Source: Nocardioides sp.
GTDB lineage: Bacteria > Actinomycetota > Actinomycetes > Propionibacteriales > Nocardioidaceae
DNA length: 35,792 nucleotides
Direction: 5' to 3'
Assembly: GCA_025964985.1 (NCBI GenBank)
Contig: JAOPXU010000087.1
Span: forward strand, 1-35,792
Positions 14,860-22,177 of the stretch are shown one piece after another; within the stretch, counting starts at the first letter, position 1, and every line of letters starts with the position of its first letter. The translations under genes were made by a program, and so were the position numbers. The notes under the pieces are model-generated. The model did not search any database. It saw only the letters and a program-made list of their open reading frames with translations, and was not told the DNA's origin.

Positions 14860-14940
14860 ATGCGTTACCGCGACTGGCTGTGCAGAACGTGTGCCGGAGT
14901 CCCCGGCACACCGCCGCACCCAGTCGTGTCTGTGCCCTAA
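14860..14940 (+). CDS. 26-codon leader ORF
   Basis: ATG at 14860 with AGGA 8 nt upstream; it ends with TAA at 14938-14940. The peptide begins MRYRDWLCRTCAG and is then Pro-rich. It ends 8 nt before the 5' arm of a hairpin that hides the next gene's Shine-Dalgarno, so a ribosome finishing here would cover that arm. This fits a regulatory leader peptide. The two cysteines and the prolines are the only distinctive codons. Expression is unproven. Confidence 0.45.
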   Translation: MRYRDWLCRTCAGVPGTPPHPVVSVP

Positions 14941-14948
14941 CACGAGGC

Positions 14949-14978
14949 GCTCCTGGGCTGCGGTTGTCACCCAGGAGC
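14949..14978 (+). promoter_or_regulatory. Shine-Dalgarno-sequestering hairpin
   Basis: GCTCCTGGG (14949-14957) pairs perfectly with CCCAGGAGC (14970-14978) around a 12-nt loop. AGGAG (14973-14977), the only good ribosome site for the ATG at 14986, lies inside the 3' arm. Translation of the next gene should be low unless the stem is opened, for example by ribosomes on the leader ORF. Confidence 0.6.
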
Positions 14979-14985
14979 ACTACCC

Positions 14986-15168
14986 ATGCCAAAGCACCCA
15001 CAGGCGAGCCTTCTGCGGCTCGTCGACCCTGACGAACTGGTCGAGCCTGACCCGTTCGCCATGCCCGTCCCACGCCCCAGCCCCAACGGCCCGGTCCTGC
15101 GTGTTGTCCCACGCCGCCACCCCGGTCCTGGGCCTGGTCGTGCCGCGCCGGGTGAGAAGCCGTCATGA
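14986..15168 (+). CDS. 60-aa Pro-rich small protein
   Basis: ATG at 14986, 8 nt after AGGAG. It starts MPKHPQASLLRLVDPDELVE and continues Pro/Arg-rich (VPRPSPNGPVLRVVPRRH), ending PGEKPS. No domain or membrane helix. Codon third positions are G/C-rich, as expected of a gene. It lies between the SOS box and the recombinase-like gene, 148 nt upstream of the latter, so it may be a control or accessory factor such as an excisionase; that is speculation. Its ribosome site is within a hairpin. Confidence 0.5.
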   Translation: MPKHPQASLLRLVDPDELVEPDPFAMPVPRPSPNGPVLRVVPRRHPGPGPGRAAPGEKPS

Positions 15169-15253
15169 ACGGACGTAGCCACAGAGGCCCGCTGCCCTAG
15201 CAGCCCGCCTCCGCTCCCCTTCATCCACTTCTCAGAGCAGACCGCTCTACCGA

Positions 15254-15272
15254 CCGCCTCCATTTGAGGCGG
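15254..15272 (+). terminator. 7-bp hairpin upstream of recombinase-like gene
   Basis: CCGCCTC (15254-15260), loop CATTT, GAGGCGG (15266-15272). It lies 45 nt before the ATG at 15317. It may attenuate read-through from the small gene or bind protein; no U-tract. Confidence 0.4.
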
Positions 15273-15316
15273 ATGCGACACGAGGTCTACTCGCTCACCC
15301 CGAAAGCAACCCAGCC

Positions 15317-16462
15317 ATGTCCACCACATCTGCACCCACGCCTGCCCTCACCACGGCTTCCGAGCCATCCAGCCAGTTCGTTCGTCGTTCCTCCAACCGT
15401 CGACGTGTGGGACTCCCCGGCCCCTACGACGCCTTCACCCTCGCCCCCGGTGTCGCCGCCTCGGGAGCCATCGCCGTGGCTGACGCACTGGCTCTTGTGC
15501 TTGCCGCGTGGCGCGCCGACAGCGTTCCGGTGGGCTTTACTGACGCCACCCTGCGTCGCTACGAGCACAACCTGGTCCGGTTCGCTGCCTACGTCACCGC
15601 GATGGGTTTTCCGATGCTCGCCGACCTCGACGCCGGTGTGTGTGCTGACTGGGTACACGCCCGCCCCACCGGAAAGATGTGGGCCTCCAACACCACCGGC
15701 CAGCCCGCCTACGGCACCCAAGCCAACCGCCGCACCTCGCTCATCAACTTCTTCGCCACCTGCCACCAACTCGGCCTGTGGGACGAGAACCCCGCCGAGA
15801 AGGTCACCACCCACGGACGGTCCAACACCCGCACCCGTCCCCTCACCGAGGCCGAGGCCGCACGCCTCATGGACCGCGCCGCCTACCAGGCCCGCGAGAA
15901 CAAGATGCCCGCCACCGTCGCCCTCGCCCTCGCCGGTGCGACCGTCACCGAAATCGCGCAGGTCGAGCCCATCGACGTGTACCTGGCCGAGCAGGTCGTC
16001 TGGCTTCCCGGCCTGGGTCGCCGCAACCTCGCCCGATGGGTGCCGCTCGACGAATGGCAGGCCGACGCCCTGGCCTCCCGGATCAACTATCTGACCCGCC
16101 GAAACGGCTCCAGCATCACCGGATTCTCCCTCGTCCACCGTGGCCGGGTCGCCGACCAGGACCCCACCAAGTTCGCCATGACGACCAACCAGATGCTCGT
16201 GCGTGCCCTCGCTAAGGCCGGTCTCGGTGTTGACCAGGGTGTCCGCCCGTCATCCATTCACGAGTACGTCGCCAACCGGGTCTACACCGAGACCGGCTCC
16301 ATGGAAGCCGTCGCCGTCCGCTGTGGCCTGCGTTCCATCGACGCCGCCGCCCGACTCGTCACCGTCAACTGGCGCACAACCCACGAAACGCCCGCACCAG
16401 CGGGCGCATGCGAGTCCGACCGGTACGCCGCCCAGAGTCAGGTCGAGGCGGACGCGCGATGA
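15317..16462 (+). CDS. Tyrosine-recombinase-fold protein lacking catalytic residues
   Basis: A 381-aa protein with integrase architecture: a SAM-like core-binding domain at about 75-165 (LRRYEHNLVRFAAYVTAMGF ... SLINFFATCHQLGLWDENPA) and a catalytic-like domain at about 175-355 (LTEAEAARLMDRA, then LAGATVTEIAQVEPIDVYL, then WLPGLGRRNLARWVPLDEWQ). The active-site positions are altered: the GxRxxE box reads GATVTE (R to T209), HxxR reads HEYV (H315 kept, R lost), LGH reads CGLRS (H lost), and the tyrosine position is near W352. It is probably a DNA-binding partner rather than an active recombinase. Its stop overlaps the next start (ATGA), so the two are coupled. Start ATG 15317; weak Shine-Dalgarno. 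Confidence 0.78.
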   Translation: MSTTSAPTPALTTASEPSSQFVRRSSNRRRVGLPGPYDAFTLAPGVAASGAIAVADALALVLAAWRADSVPVGFTDATLRRYEHNLVRFAAYVTAMGFPMLADLDAGVCADWVHARPTGKMWASNTTGQPAYGTQANRRTSLINFFATCHQLGLWDENPAEKVTTHGRSNTRTRPLTEAEAARLMDRAAYQARENKMPATVALALAGATVTEIAQVEPIDVYLAEQVVWLPGLGRRNLARWVPLDEWQADALASRINYLTRRNGSSITGFSLVHRGRVADQDPTKFAMTTNQMLVRALAKAGLGVDQGVRPSSIHEYVANRVYTETGSMEAVAVRCGLRSIDAAARLVTVNWRTTHETPAPAGACESDRYAAQSQVEADAR

Positions 16463-18132
16463 GCACCGCGATCCGCCAGCAGGGCGACGCGGCCAACACC
16501 GTCAGCAAGGTCAGCAAGCCCGCGAAGCCGACCAACCGTCAGCGCCGTGTCGCACGACGCGAGCGCACCCGCGAGGTCACCGAGTTCCGCATCCGCCGCG
16601 CCGCCCGTGACATGGCGACCTCGATGAAGGAAACCACCGCTGAGAAGCGCGAGCGTCGCCTCACCGACCTCAACAAGTTGGTCGCCGCCGCAGCCGACCA
16701 CCACCTCTACCTCCGCGCCGCCGCACTGCCCGAAAAGGGAGACCGCACACCCGGTCGACCGACCATGTTCCCGAACTTCGTGATGCTGCTCTTCGGTCAG
16801 GCCATCAGCATCTTCGGGTCCGCCGCCAACACCTCCGTCTGGTTCTCCGACGACACCGTCTGGAACCTCGTGCGCGACACCATCCGCGACAACATCGACC
16901 CCAAGTTGGCAGCCGACCTGCCAGACACCGGCCCGATGCTGCACCAGTGGAACCACTTCCATCGCAAGTTCAAGAAGCGCGACTGGCACGCGCTGCTCCA
17001 CGATGCCCAGCGCGCTACCGCCGCGCAGCGCGCCCTCGACATGGGCATGTTTGACCCCGCCGAACGGTTCCGCATCACCGACCCCGACCGGCGTTTCGTG
17101 GTGACCTTCGACGGCAAGGTCTCCACCTCCCCGTCTAGGCACGCGCCCGGTACCGAGTGGGTCAACAAGGTCACCGGCGAGGTCAAGACCCGCAAGTTCG
17201 ACCCCAACTCGAAGTCTTGGCCCGAAGGTGGCACCGCGCCCGTCCCGCCCGGTGCTGACGCCGCGACCATCGCCAAGCACCACGCGAAGGCCGGGGCACG
17301 GTTCGAGTGGGGACCCAAGGGCACCTACGCCTACGCACGGTTGGCCTACTACGGCACCCGTCTCATCCTCGACGTCGAAACCATGAGCCCCGAGGACGGC
17401 GATGAAGCCGCCGCCATCGCTCGCATCACCGACGGCCTCCTCGACCGACTGCCCGGTATCCAGACCCTCGTCATGGACGGCGTCTATAAATCCGTTCACG
17501 TCGACCCCTACATGCGAAAGGGACTCTTGGTCATCAACAAGCCCACAAGCGGCCCGAAGAACTCCGCGAACTCCGTCAAAATCGGCGAACGCTGGGAGAA
17601 GTCCCACCACATCGAGACCGTCGAAGTGCCCCGTGGCACCGGCGTGTGCCGTCACCGCATCTACGGCATCGGCGGAGCCCCCTACGAGCAGAAGGTCGAC
17701 GCCGCAGGCACCCCCGAGTACGTGCTCCTCACCGGGCACACAATCCGGCGCAAGCGGTCGACCTACACCGACTGGTACCGCATCGTGAACATCGAATGCA
17801 CCCGCTGCGGCGGCAAGAAAGAACACGCCATCGCTCTCGGCAACCAGAAGGGCGACGGGTTCAAGCGCAGCGAGTACCTGCGCCAGGTCCCCATGACCGA
17901 CGAGCAGTTCAAACGCGCCTACGGGTTCCGCCCCGACGCCGAGTCCGGCAACAAGGACATCGAAGAAGCCTGGCACCTCAAGCGCATGCCCGCCTGGGGC
18001 TGGCACAACCAGGCCCTCCGCATGCTCCTGCACGCCGGACAGGTCAACGCTGAAGCCTGGGCCATTCACCTCTCACGCCTCGCCGACCACGACGTCCTTC
18101 CTCAGGATGACGGAGACCCACAGGTCGCCTAA
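16459..18132 (+). CDS. DDE transposase-like protein (557 aa)
   Basis: Coupled by ATGA to the recombinase-like gene, with GAGGCGG upstream. A basic N-terminus (NRQRRVARRERTREVTEFRI) leads to a segment GRPTMFPNFVMLLFGQAISI, typical of transposase DNA-binding regions. An RNase-H-like core follows, with candidate acids D218 (VVTFDGKVS), D340 (TLVMDGVYK) and E495 (PDAESGNKD, as in the R-N-x-E-x-x-N box). A C-terminal helix reads NQALRMLLHAGQVNAEAW. A CTRCGG pair at 447-450 may form part of a zinc site. It resembles long actinobacterial proteins usually left hypothetical. Strand cleavage is inferred from the motif, not shown. It has no IS-like flanking repeats, so it probably acts on the island ends. 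Confidence 0.72.
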   Translation: MSTAIRQQGDAANTVSKVSKPAKPTNRQRRVARRERTREVTEFRIRRAARDMATSMKETTAEKRERRLTDLNKLVAAAADHHLYLRAAALPEKGDRTPGRPTMFPNFVMLLFGQAISIFGSAANTSVWFSDDTVWNLVRDTIRDNIDPKLAADLPDTGPMLHQWNHFHRKFKKRDWHALLHDAQRATAAQRALDMGMFDPAERFRITDPDRRFVVTFDGKVSTSPSRHAPGTEWVNKVTGEVKTRKFDPNSKSWPEGGTAPVPPGADAATIAKHHAKAGARFEWGPKGTYAYARLAYYGTRLILDVETMSPEDGDEAAAIARITDGLLDRLPGIQTLVMDGVYKSVHVDPYMRKGLLVINKPTSGPKNSANSVKIGERWEKSHHIETVEVPRGTGVCRHRIYGIGGAPYEQKVDAAGTPEYVLLTGHTIRRKRSTYTDWYRIVNIECTRCGGKKEHAIALGNQKGDGFKRSEYLRQVPMTDEQFKRAYGFRPDAESGNKDIEEAWHLKRMPAWGWHNQALRMLLHAGQVNAEAWAIHLSRLADHDVLPQDDGDPQVA

Positions 18133-18175
18133 GCAGAGCGCGATTCCGCGCCAAATTGAACAAGACATCTGAGTA

Positions 18176-18199
18176 CCCCGCGCCCACTGGGCGGCGGGG
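18176..18199 (+). terminator. Hairpin after the transposase-like gene
   Basis: CCCCGC-GCCC (18176-18185), loop ACT, GGGC-G-GCGGGG (18189-18199), a 10-bp stem with one bulged G. The rest of 18133-18352 holds no gene; it contains the 9-mer GTAGACCGT at 18310-18318 that also occurs at the left end. Confidence 0.6.
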
Positions 18200-18352
18200 C
18201 ACTCGTGCTGCCCTCACCCCAAACACCGTCCCGCGACGGGCTCCCGTGCAGACCCAGCAACCAAGCGGAAGAGGCTGTCTCGCGGACCCGGACCCGGTCC
18301 TGACAAGATGTAGACCGTCATCGTGGGTTTTCAACATGAAAGTGCACATGGC

Positions 18353-18364
18353 CCGCCCCAGTAG
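18353..18364 (+). repeat. Right 12-bp direct repeat, putative attR core
   Basis: CCGCCCCAGTAG; its last ten bases are the first ten of the tRNA-Arg gene. Identical to 10919-10930. The island therefore would regenerate the tRNA 5' end. Confidence 0.55.
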
Positions 18365-18427
18365 CTCAGTGGATAGAGCAGCCGCCTCCTAAGCGAAAGG
18401 TCGCAAGTTCGACTCTTGCCTGGGGCA
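18355..18427 (+). tRNA. tRNA-Arg (anticodon CCT)
   Basis: A 73-nt cloverleaf. The acceptor stem GCCCCAG/CTGGGGC is perfect, the D stem is GCTC/GAGC, the T arm is GCAAG-TTCGACT-CTTGC, and the discriminator is A. The anticodon loop CTCCTAA puts CCT at 18388-18390, reading AGG. The anticodon stem GCCGC/GCGAA pairs only at its three loop-proximal positions; G27-A43 and C28-A42 are mismatched. CCA is not encoded. The mismatch may mark a mosaic made by integration or reduced function. Confidence 0.88.
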
Positions 18428-18669
18428 CCCGAAGTCGTGGTCGACCTGCAGCCATGCTGTAGCCATGTGGCCCAAGGGCTCGCCCTGAGCCGCGACTAGC
18501 GCCCGAATCGTGGCCCTGACCGTTCGCGAGCACACCGTCCCCCGCGTCGAGGGGTCCCACTGCAATCACGGAGGTGCTCGGTCCGCCCGATGGCCCGCGA
18601 GCTCGCCCGGCCAGGGTCCCTCCCGCCGCCTGCACTCGCTGCAGGTCAGCGGCGCCGGGCTCGGACAGG

Positions 18670-18987
18670 TCAGGCCGGCGGAACGGCCTCGGGCAGGTCG
18701 CCGGTTGTGAGCAAGTGAGCGATGACGGACTTCAACTCCTCCTGGCGGGCCACTGCGGTCGACGTGAGCATGGCGAACGCCTTGTTCTCGTCGATCCCGT
18801 ACCGCTCTCGAAGGACACCAATGCCCTGCCCCAAGCGGCTCGCAGTCTCGAGGGCCGCCCGCAGCGTTCTGATCTCCGCCAACTGGTCTGCGATCAGAGC
18901 GTCCTTGGAATCCACCTGCTTCACGGCCACGAGCGAGACGGTACGGCCCGTCGCTCCCCGACGCGAGGGTTTCGCTGAATTGCGCAT
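18670..18987 (-). CDS. Small ANTAR-like protein
   Basis: A 105-aa frame from the ATG at 18987 (GTG codons near 18924-18930 are alternatives; no strong Shine-Dalgarno). The C-terminal 60 residues (LRAALETASRLGQGIGVLRE, then RYGIDENKAFAMLTSTAVAR, then VIAHLLTTGDLPEA) follow the three-helix ANTAR pattern of RNA-binding antiterminators, with the alanine/phenylalanine core of helix 2. It has a coiled-coil start (DALIADQLAEIRTLR) but no receiver or GAF domain. The region is scar-like, so it may be a fragment of a longer regulator. 18428-18669 shows no gene. Confidence 0.55.
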   Translation of the reverse strand: MRNSAKPSRRGATGRTVSLVAVKQVDSKDALIADQLAEIRTLRAALETASRLGQGIGVLRERYGIDENKAFAMLTSTAVARQEELKSVIAHLLTTGDLPEAVPPA

Positions 18988-19051
18988 GCGCTCGGCTGAG
19001 CGAACTTGGCGCGGTCGGCCGCAGTAGAGCTGGCAATGCATCCACTCGCCT

Positions 19052-19918
19052 ATGCGCCACCTCGTGCGCCTCGGCGTCGACGGGCTGATCACCGACCACC
19101 CCGACCGCCTCCGCGCGGTGCTGCGCGAGGAGGGCCTGCGCCTCCCCAAGGTCGTCAAGCCACCGAAGCAGGCGCGCCCGCTCGAGCAGGCCCACGCCCA
19201 CAACGACTACGAGCACGACCACCCCCTCCTCGACGCGCTCGACCACGGCTTCACCAGCGTCGAGGCCGACGTGTGGCTGGTCGACGACGAGCTGCTGGTC
19301 GCCCACGACCTCGCCGACGTAGAACCCGGCCGCACCCTGGAGAGCCTCTACTTCTCCCCGCTCGAGGCCCTCACGACGATGAACGACGGTTCGGTCTACC
19401 CCGGCCGCGAGGCGCCCGTGCAGCTGCTCGTCGACGTGAAGTCGCAGGCGGCGGCGACGTGGCGGGCGATCGACCAGGCGCTGCGCAACCACCCGGGCCT
19501 GATGACGCGCTTCACCCCCAGCGCCACCGCGCCCGACGCCGTCACCGCCGTCATCAGCGGCAACCGCGACCTCGCAGCGATGACCGCCCAACCCGACCGC
19601 CGAGCCGGCTACGACGGCCGCCTACCCGACCTCGGCGGCCCGCTGCCGGCGTCGGTCGTGCCGCTGGTCAGCGACAACTGGACCAAGCACTTCACCTGGC
19701 TCGGCGTCGGCCCGATGCCGGAGGCCGAGCGCACGAAGCTGCAGCAGATCGTCGCCACCGCCCACGAGCGCGGCCAGCGGATCCGCTTCTGGGCCACCCC
19801 GGACGTCGCCGGCCCCGCCCGCACCGCGATCTGGAGCGAGCTCGTCGAGGCGGGCGTCGACCACGTCAACACCGACGACCTCCCCGGCCTGCAGCGCTTC
19901 CTGCGCCGCTACCGCTGA
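19052..19918 (+). pseudogene. 5'-truncated glycerophosphodiesterase fused to an AIM6/PI-PLC-like domain
   Basis: The 288-aa frame opens with MRHLVRLGVDGLITDHPDRL, which is the very end of a GDPD domain; the catalytic N-terminal barrel is missing and a TAG lies in frame at 19025. From about residue 45 a second domain begins: AHAHNDYEHDHPLLDALDHG, FTSVEADVWLVDDELLVAHD, LLVDVKSQ and FWATPDVAGPARTAIW, matching AIM6-like PLC-type phosphodiesterases, with its HxHND and E/D metal ligands present. The second domain alone could still be active if translated. The break near 19.03-19.05 kb marks the right edge of rearranged DNA. Listed as a pseudogene, but it may be called as an intact CDS. Confidence 0.65.
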
Positions 19919-19946
19919 CGGAGCAGACGAGCCGGGGGTCCGCGGC

Positions 19947-20309
19947 TCAGACGTCGACGGGCACCGTCGGCTGCAGCACCGCCTCGACCAGCGAGTCGCT
20001 CCGCAGGTGCGAGCCCGCGTGGTAGCCGGGGTCGCGGACCATGTCGGAGAAGCTGCGCCGGGTCGGGTAGCGCACCAGCAGCACGGCGTCCCAGGCCTGG
20101 CCGTCCTCGGCGACCAGGGCCGTGTCGCCGTGGCCGTAGTAGAGGACCTCCGCGCCGCGCGCCTCGGCGTGCGGCCGGAAGTGACGCGGGTAGTCCTCGT
20201 ACGCCGTGGCGCCGTCCTCGACGAAGCGCAGCAGGTTGAGCATCACGACCGGCTCGTCGGGTGCGTGCTCGAGGAAGGCCTTGAGGTCTCGTCCGGTGGG
20301 GTCGATCAC
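19947..20309 (-). CDS. DUF1330 family protein
   Basis: A 120-aa protein from the GTG at 20309 with AGGAG about 7 nt upstream. The sequence PVVMLNLLRFVEDG, then YPRHFRPHAEARGAEVLYYG, then AWDAVLLVRYPTRRSFSDMV follows the dimeric alpha/beta-barrel (ferredoxin-like) pattern of DUF1330/EthD-type proteins. Function is unknown; members are often small stress or monooxygenase-like enzymes. A much longer open frame upstream is a shadow of the opposite-strand PPTase gene. Divergent from that gene. Confidence 0.85.
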   Translation of the reverse strand: MIDPTGRDLKAFLEHAPDEPVVMLNLLRFVEDGATAYEDYPRHFRPHAEARGAEVLYYGHGDTALVAEDGQAWDAVLLVRYPTRRSFSDMVRDPGYHAGSHLRSDSLVEAVLQPTVPVDV

Positions 20310-20387
20310 GGGTCGTCTCCTGGTGCTCGGGGCGTCGTCGGGCGATCCTCGCAGCCGCCCGACCCGAGCACCCGGCACGATGACCCC

Positions 20388-21002
20388 GTGGAGACGGTCG
20401 TGGCGGCGTCGTACGACGTCCTGGCGGCCGGGCCGGACGTCCCCCTGTCCCCCGCCGAGCAGGACCGGGCCGCCGCGCTGACCCGCGAGGCCGACCGCGC
20501 CGACTTCGTCGCGGCCCGGCTGCTGGCCCGGGTGCTGGTGGCCCGCCACGTCGGCACCGACCCGGCGCAGGTGCGGTTCGCGCAGACCTGCGCGCAGTGC
20601 GGCGGGCCGCACGGACGCCCCCAGGTCGTCGGCCACGACGTCCACGTGGGCTGGGCGCACAGCGCCGGTGTGGTGGCCGCGACCGTCGACGACGTGCGGT
20701 GCGCGGTCGACGTCCAGTCGGTGGCGGCGCTGCGCGGTGGCGAGCTGCCGCTGGGCGTGCTCACCACTGCGGAGCGGACCTGGCTCGACGGGCAGCCCGA
20801 CCGGCCGCGGTCGTTCGCCGGGCTGTGGATCCGCAAGGAGCTGCTGGTCAAGCTCGGCGACCTGACCCTCGACGGCGTCAGCCGCGTCGACGTGACACCC
20901 AGCCTGGTTGGCGCGCCGGTCCTCGGCCGGACCCTGGTGGCCGTCGACACCGGCGGCCTCGACGCGGTGGCCGCCCTCGCGAGCGAGCGGCCCGGCGACT
21001 AG
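20388..21002 (+). CDS. 4'-phosphopantetheinyl transferase (Sfp type)
   Basis: A 204-aa protein from the GTG at 20388 (VETVVAASYDVLAAG). Key motifs: AVDVQ near residue 105 (the G-V/I-D-x-E/Q metal-binding motif) and LWIRKELLVKLGDL (the WxxKEAxxK motif). It would move phosphopantetheine from CoA to carrier proteins of polyketide, peptide or fatty-acid synthesis in the cytoplasm. At about 200 aa it is typical of the Sfp class. The motif has Q where many have E, an accepted variant. Its TAG overlaps the stop of the convergent reductase gene (CTAG at 20999-21002). No PKS or NRPS is present in the window. Confidence 0.88.
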   Translation: METVVAASYDVLAAGPDVPLSPAEQDRAAALTREADRADFVAARLLARVLVARHVGTDPAQVRFAQTCAQCGGPHGRPQVVGHDVHVGWAHSAGVVAATVDDVRCAVDVQSVAALRGGELPLGVLTTAERTWLDGQPDRPRSFAGLWIRKELLVKLGDLTLDGVSRVDVTPSLVGAPVLGRTLVAVDTGGLDAVAALASERPGD

Positions 21003-22177
21003 CCGACGACCTCGAAGGTGATCCCGCGCGCGCTGAGGCGGGTGATCAGGTTGTCGCCCATGGCCTGGGCGGTGGTGACGGACCCGGCGGTGGGCGGGTT
21101 GTCGTCGAAGGCCAGGCACAGCGCCGACTCGGCGAGCATCTTGGCGGTCTCGGTGTAGCCCGGGTCGCCGCCGCTGACCTTGGTCCGCAGGCTGCGGCCG
21201 CCGGACTCGGCGACGAACTCGACGGTGAACCACGACTTCGCGCGCTTGGCCTCGTCGGGCCCCTTGCCCTGCGGCACCTTCTTGAGCAGGAAGTTGCGCG
21301 CCGGCGGGACCTGCGCGGCGACCGCGATCAGCGAGACGCCGGCCATGCCACCGGCGGCGTAGCGCAGCGTCTTGGTGCCGGCGTAGTGGGAGTAGCGGAA
21401 GTCGGGGCCGAACGCCGGCAGCGCGGCGCCGCTGCGCGCGACCACCTGCGGGTCGAGGGTCGGCAGCGGCAGCAGCCAGTAGCCGAGGGCCTTGTCGCGG
21501 TGGGGCTTGCCGGCCACCGCGCGCGAGGAGCGGCCGTCGGCGGGCTTCCCCTGCGCCCGGCGGCGGGCCTTGGCCGCCGCGGTCATCTGCTTGGCGCGGG
21601 AGAACGCGCCCATCGCGGAGTGGAAGGTGCCGCCCGAGGCGGTGCCGGCCGCGCGGACGACGCCGCGCATCGTGACCGGGCCGTCGGCCTTGAGCTCGCG
21701 GACCGTGAAGTAGGCGCCCAGGTCGTGCGGGATCGAGTCGAAGCCGCAGGCGTGCACGATGCGGGCGCCGCTGGCCTCGGCGACCTTGTGCTGCTCGACG
21801 TACGTCGTGTCGACGAACTCCGGCTCACCGGTCAGGTCGACGTAGTCGGTGCCGCTCTCGGCGCACGCGGCGACGAGCGGTCCGCCGAGCTGCTGGTAGG
21901 GACCGACGGTGGTGACGGCGACCTTGGCGCGGCGCACGACGTCAGCCAGCGCGGCCTCGTCGCCGGCGTCGACGACGATCAGCTCGAGCTCGCCGAGGTG
22001 GTCGTGCGTCGCTGCGAGGCGGGTGCGGACCGCCTCGAGCTTGCCCTGGTTGCGTCCCGCGAGCGCCCAGCGCAGGCCGGCGGGGCCGTGCTCGCCGAGG
22101 TAGTCGGCGGTCAGGCCGCCGGTGAACCCGGTGGCGCCGAAGAGGACGAGGTCGAGGTCGCGCGTGGTCTCAGCCAT
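20999..22177 (-). CDS. Saccharopine dehydrogenase-like / trans-acting enoyl reductase family protein
   Basis: A 392-aa protein. The N-terminal Rossmann fold is LVLFGATGFTGGLTADYLGE; further family marks are TTVGPYQQLGGPLVAACAES, GTDYVDLTGEPEFVDTTYVE and [20 protein letters not shown]. These match the actinobacterial family of Mycobacterium Rv2449c and the trans-acting enoyl reductase Rv2953, which reduces double bonds during complex lipid synthesis. The role here is inferred. A paralog lies at 33843-35012. The ends of both read [17 protein letters not shown] and FEVV. Its stop overlaps that of the PPTase gene. Confidence 0.9.
   Translation of the reverse strand: MAETTRDLDLVLFGATGFTGGLTADYLGEHGPAGLRWALAGRNQGKLEAVRTRLAATHDHLGELELIVVDAGDEAALADVVRRAKVAVTTVGPYQQLGGPLVAACAESGTDYVDLTGEPEFVDTTYVEQHKVAEASGARIVHACGFDSIPHDLGAYFTVRELKADGPVTMRGVVRAAGTASGGTFHSAMGAFSRAKQMTAAAKARRRAQGKPADGRSSRAVAGKPHRDKALGYWLLPLPTLDPQVVARSGAALPAFGPDFRYSHYAGTKTLRYAAGGMAGVSLIAVAAQVPPARNFLLKKVPQGKGPDEAKRAKSWFTVEFVAESGGRSLRTKVSGGDPGYTETAKMLAESALCLAFDDNPPTAGSVTTAQAMGDNLITRLSARGITFEVVG

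Larger units (their letters stand above)
10919..18364. mobile_element. Putative genomic island at tRNA-Arg(CCU) 5' end
   Basis: About 7.4 kb bounded by the 12-bp repeat CCGCCCCAGTAG. It contains a secreted Cys-repeat protein, an ECF-like sigma factor and acidic membrane protein, an HTH-like protein, an SOS box, and a pseudo-recombinase/transposase pair. Codons ending in T (GGT, GCT, CGT, GTT) are clearly commoner than in the flanks. A shared 9-mer GTAGACCGT (10927-10935 and 18310-18318) near both ends could be a recombinase-binding arm. No terminal inverted repeats were found. The ends are inferred from the repeat and the gene content. Confidence 0.55.

Noticed and set aside
14708-15178. A 156-aa open frame starting with a hydrophobic run
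   Set aside because: No Shine-Dalgarno, poor codon pattern, and it would cover the SOS box, the leader ORF and the 60-aa gene in another frame.
10931-18352. Search for terminal inverted repeats of an insertion sequence
   Set aside because: The inner ends of the island do not match each other in inverted orientation by eye, so a classic IS is not supported.
18366-18635. An 89-aa minus-strand frame ending RVELATFRLGGGCSIH
   Set aside because: This is the antisense translation of the tRNA-Arg gene, a common annotation artefact.
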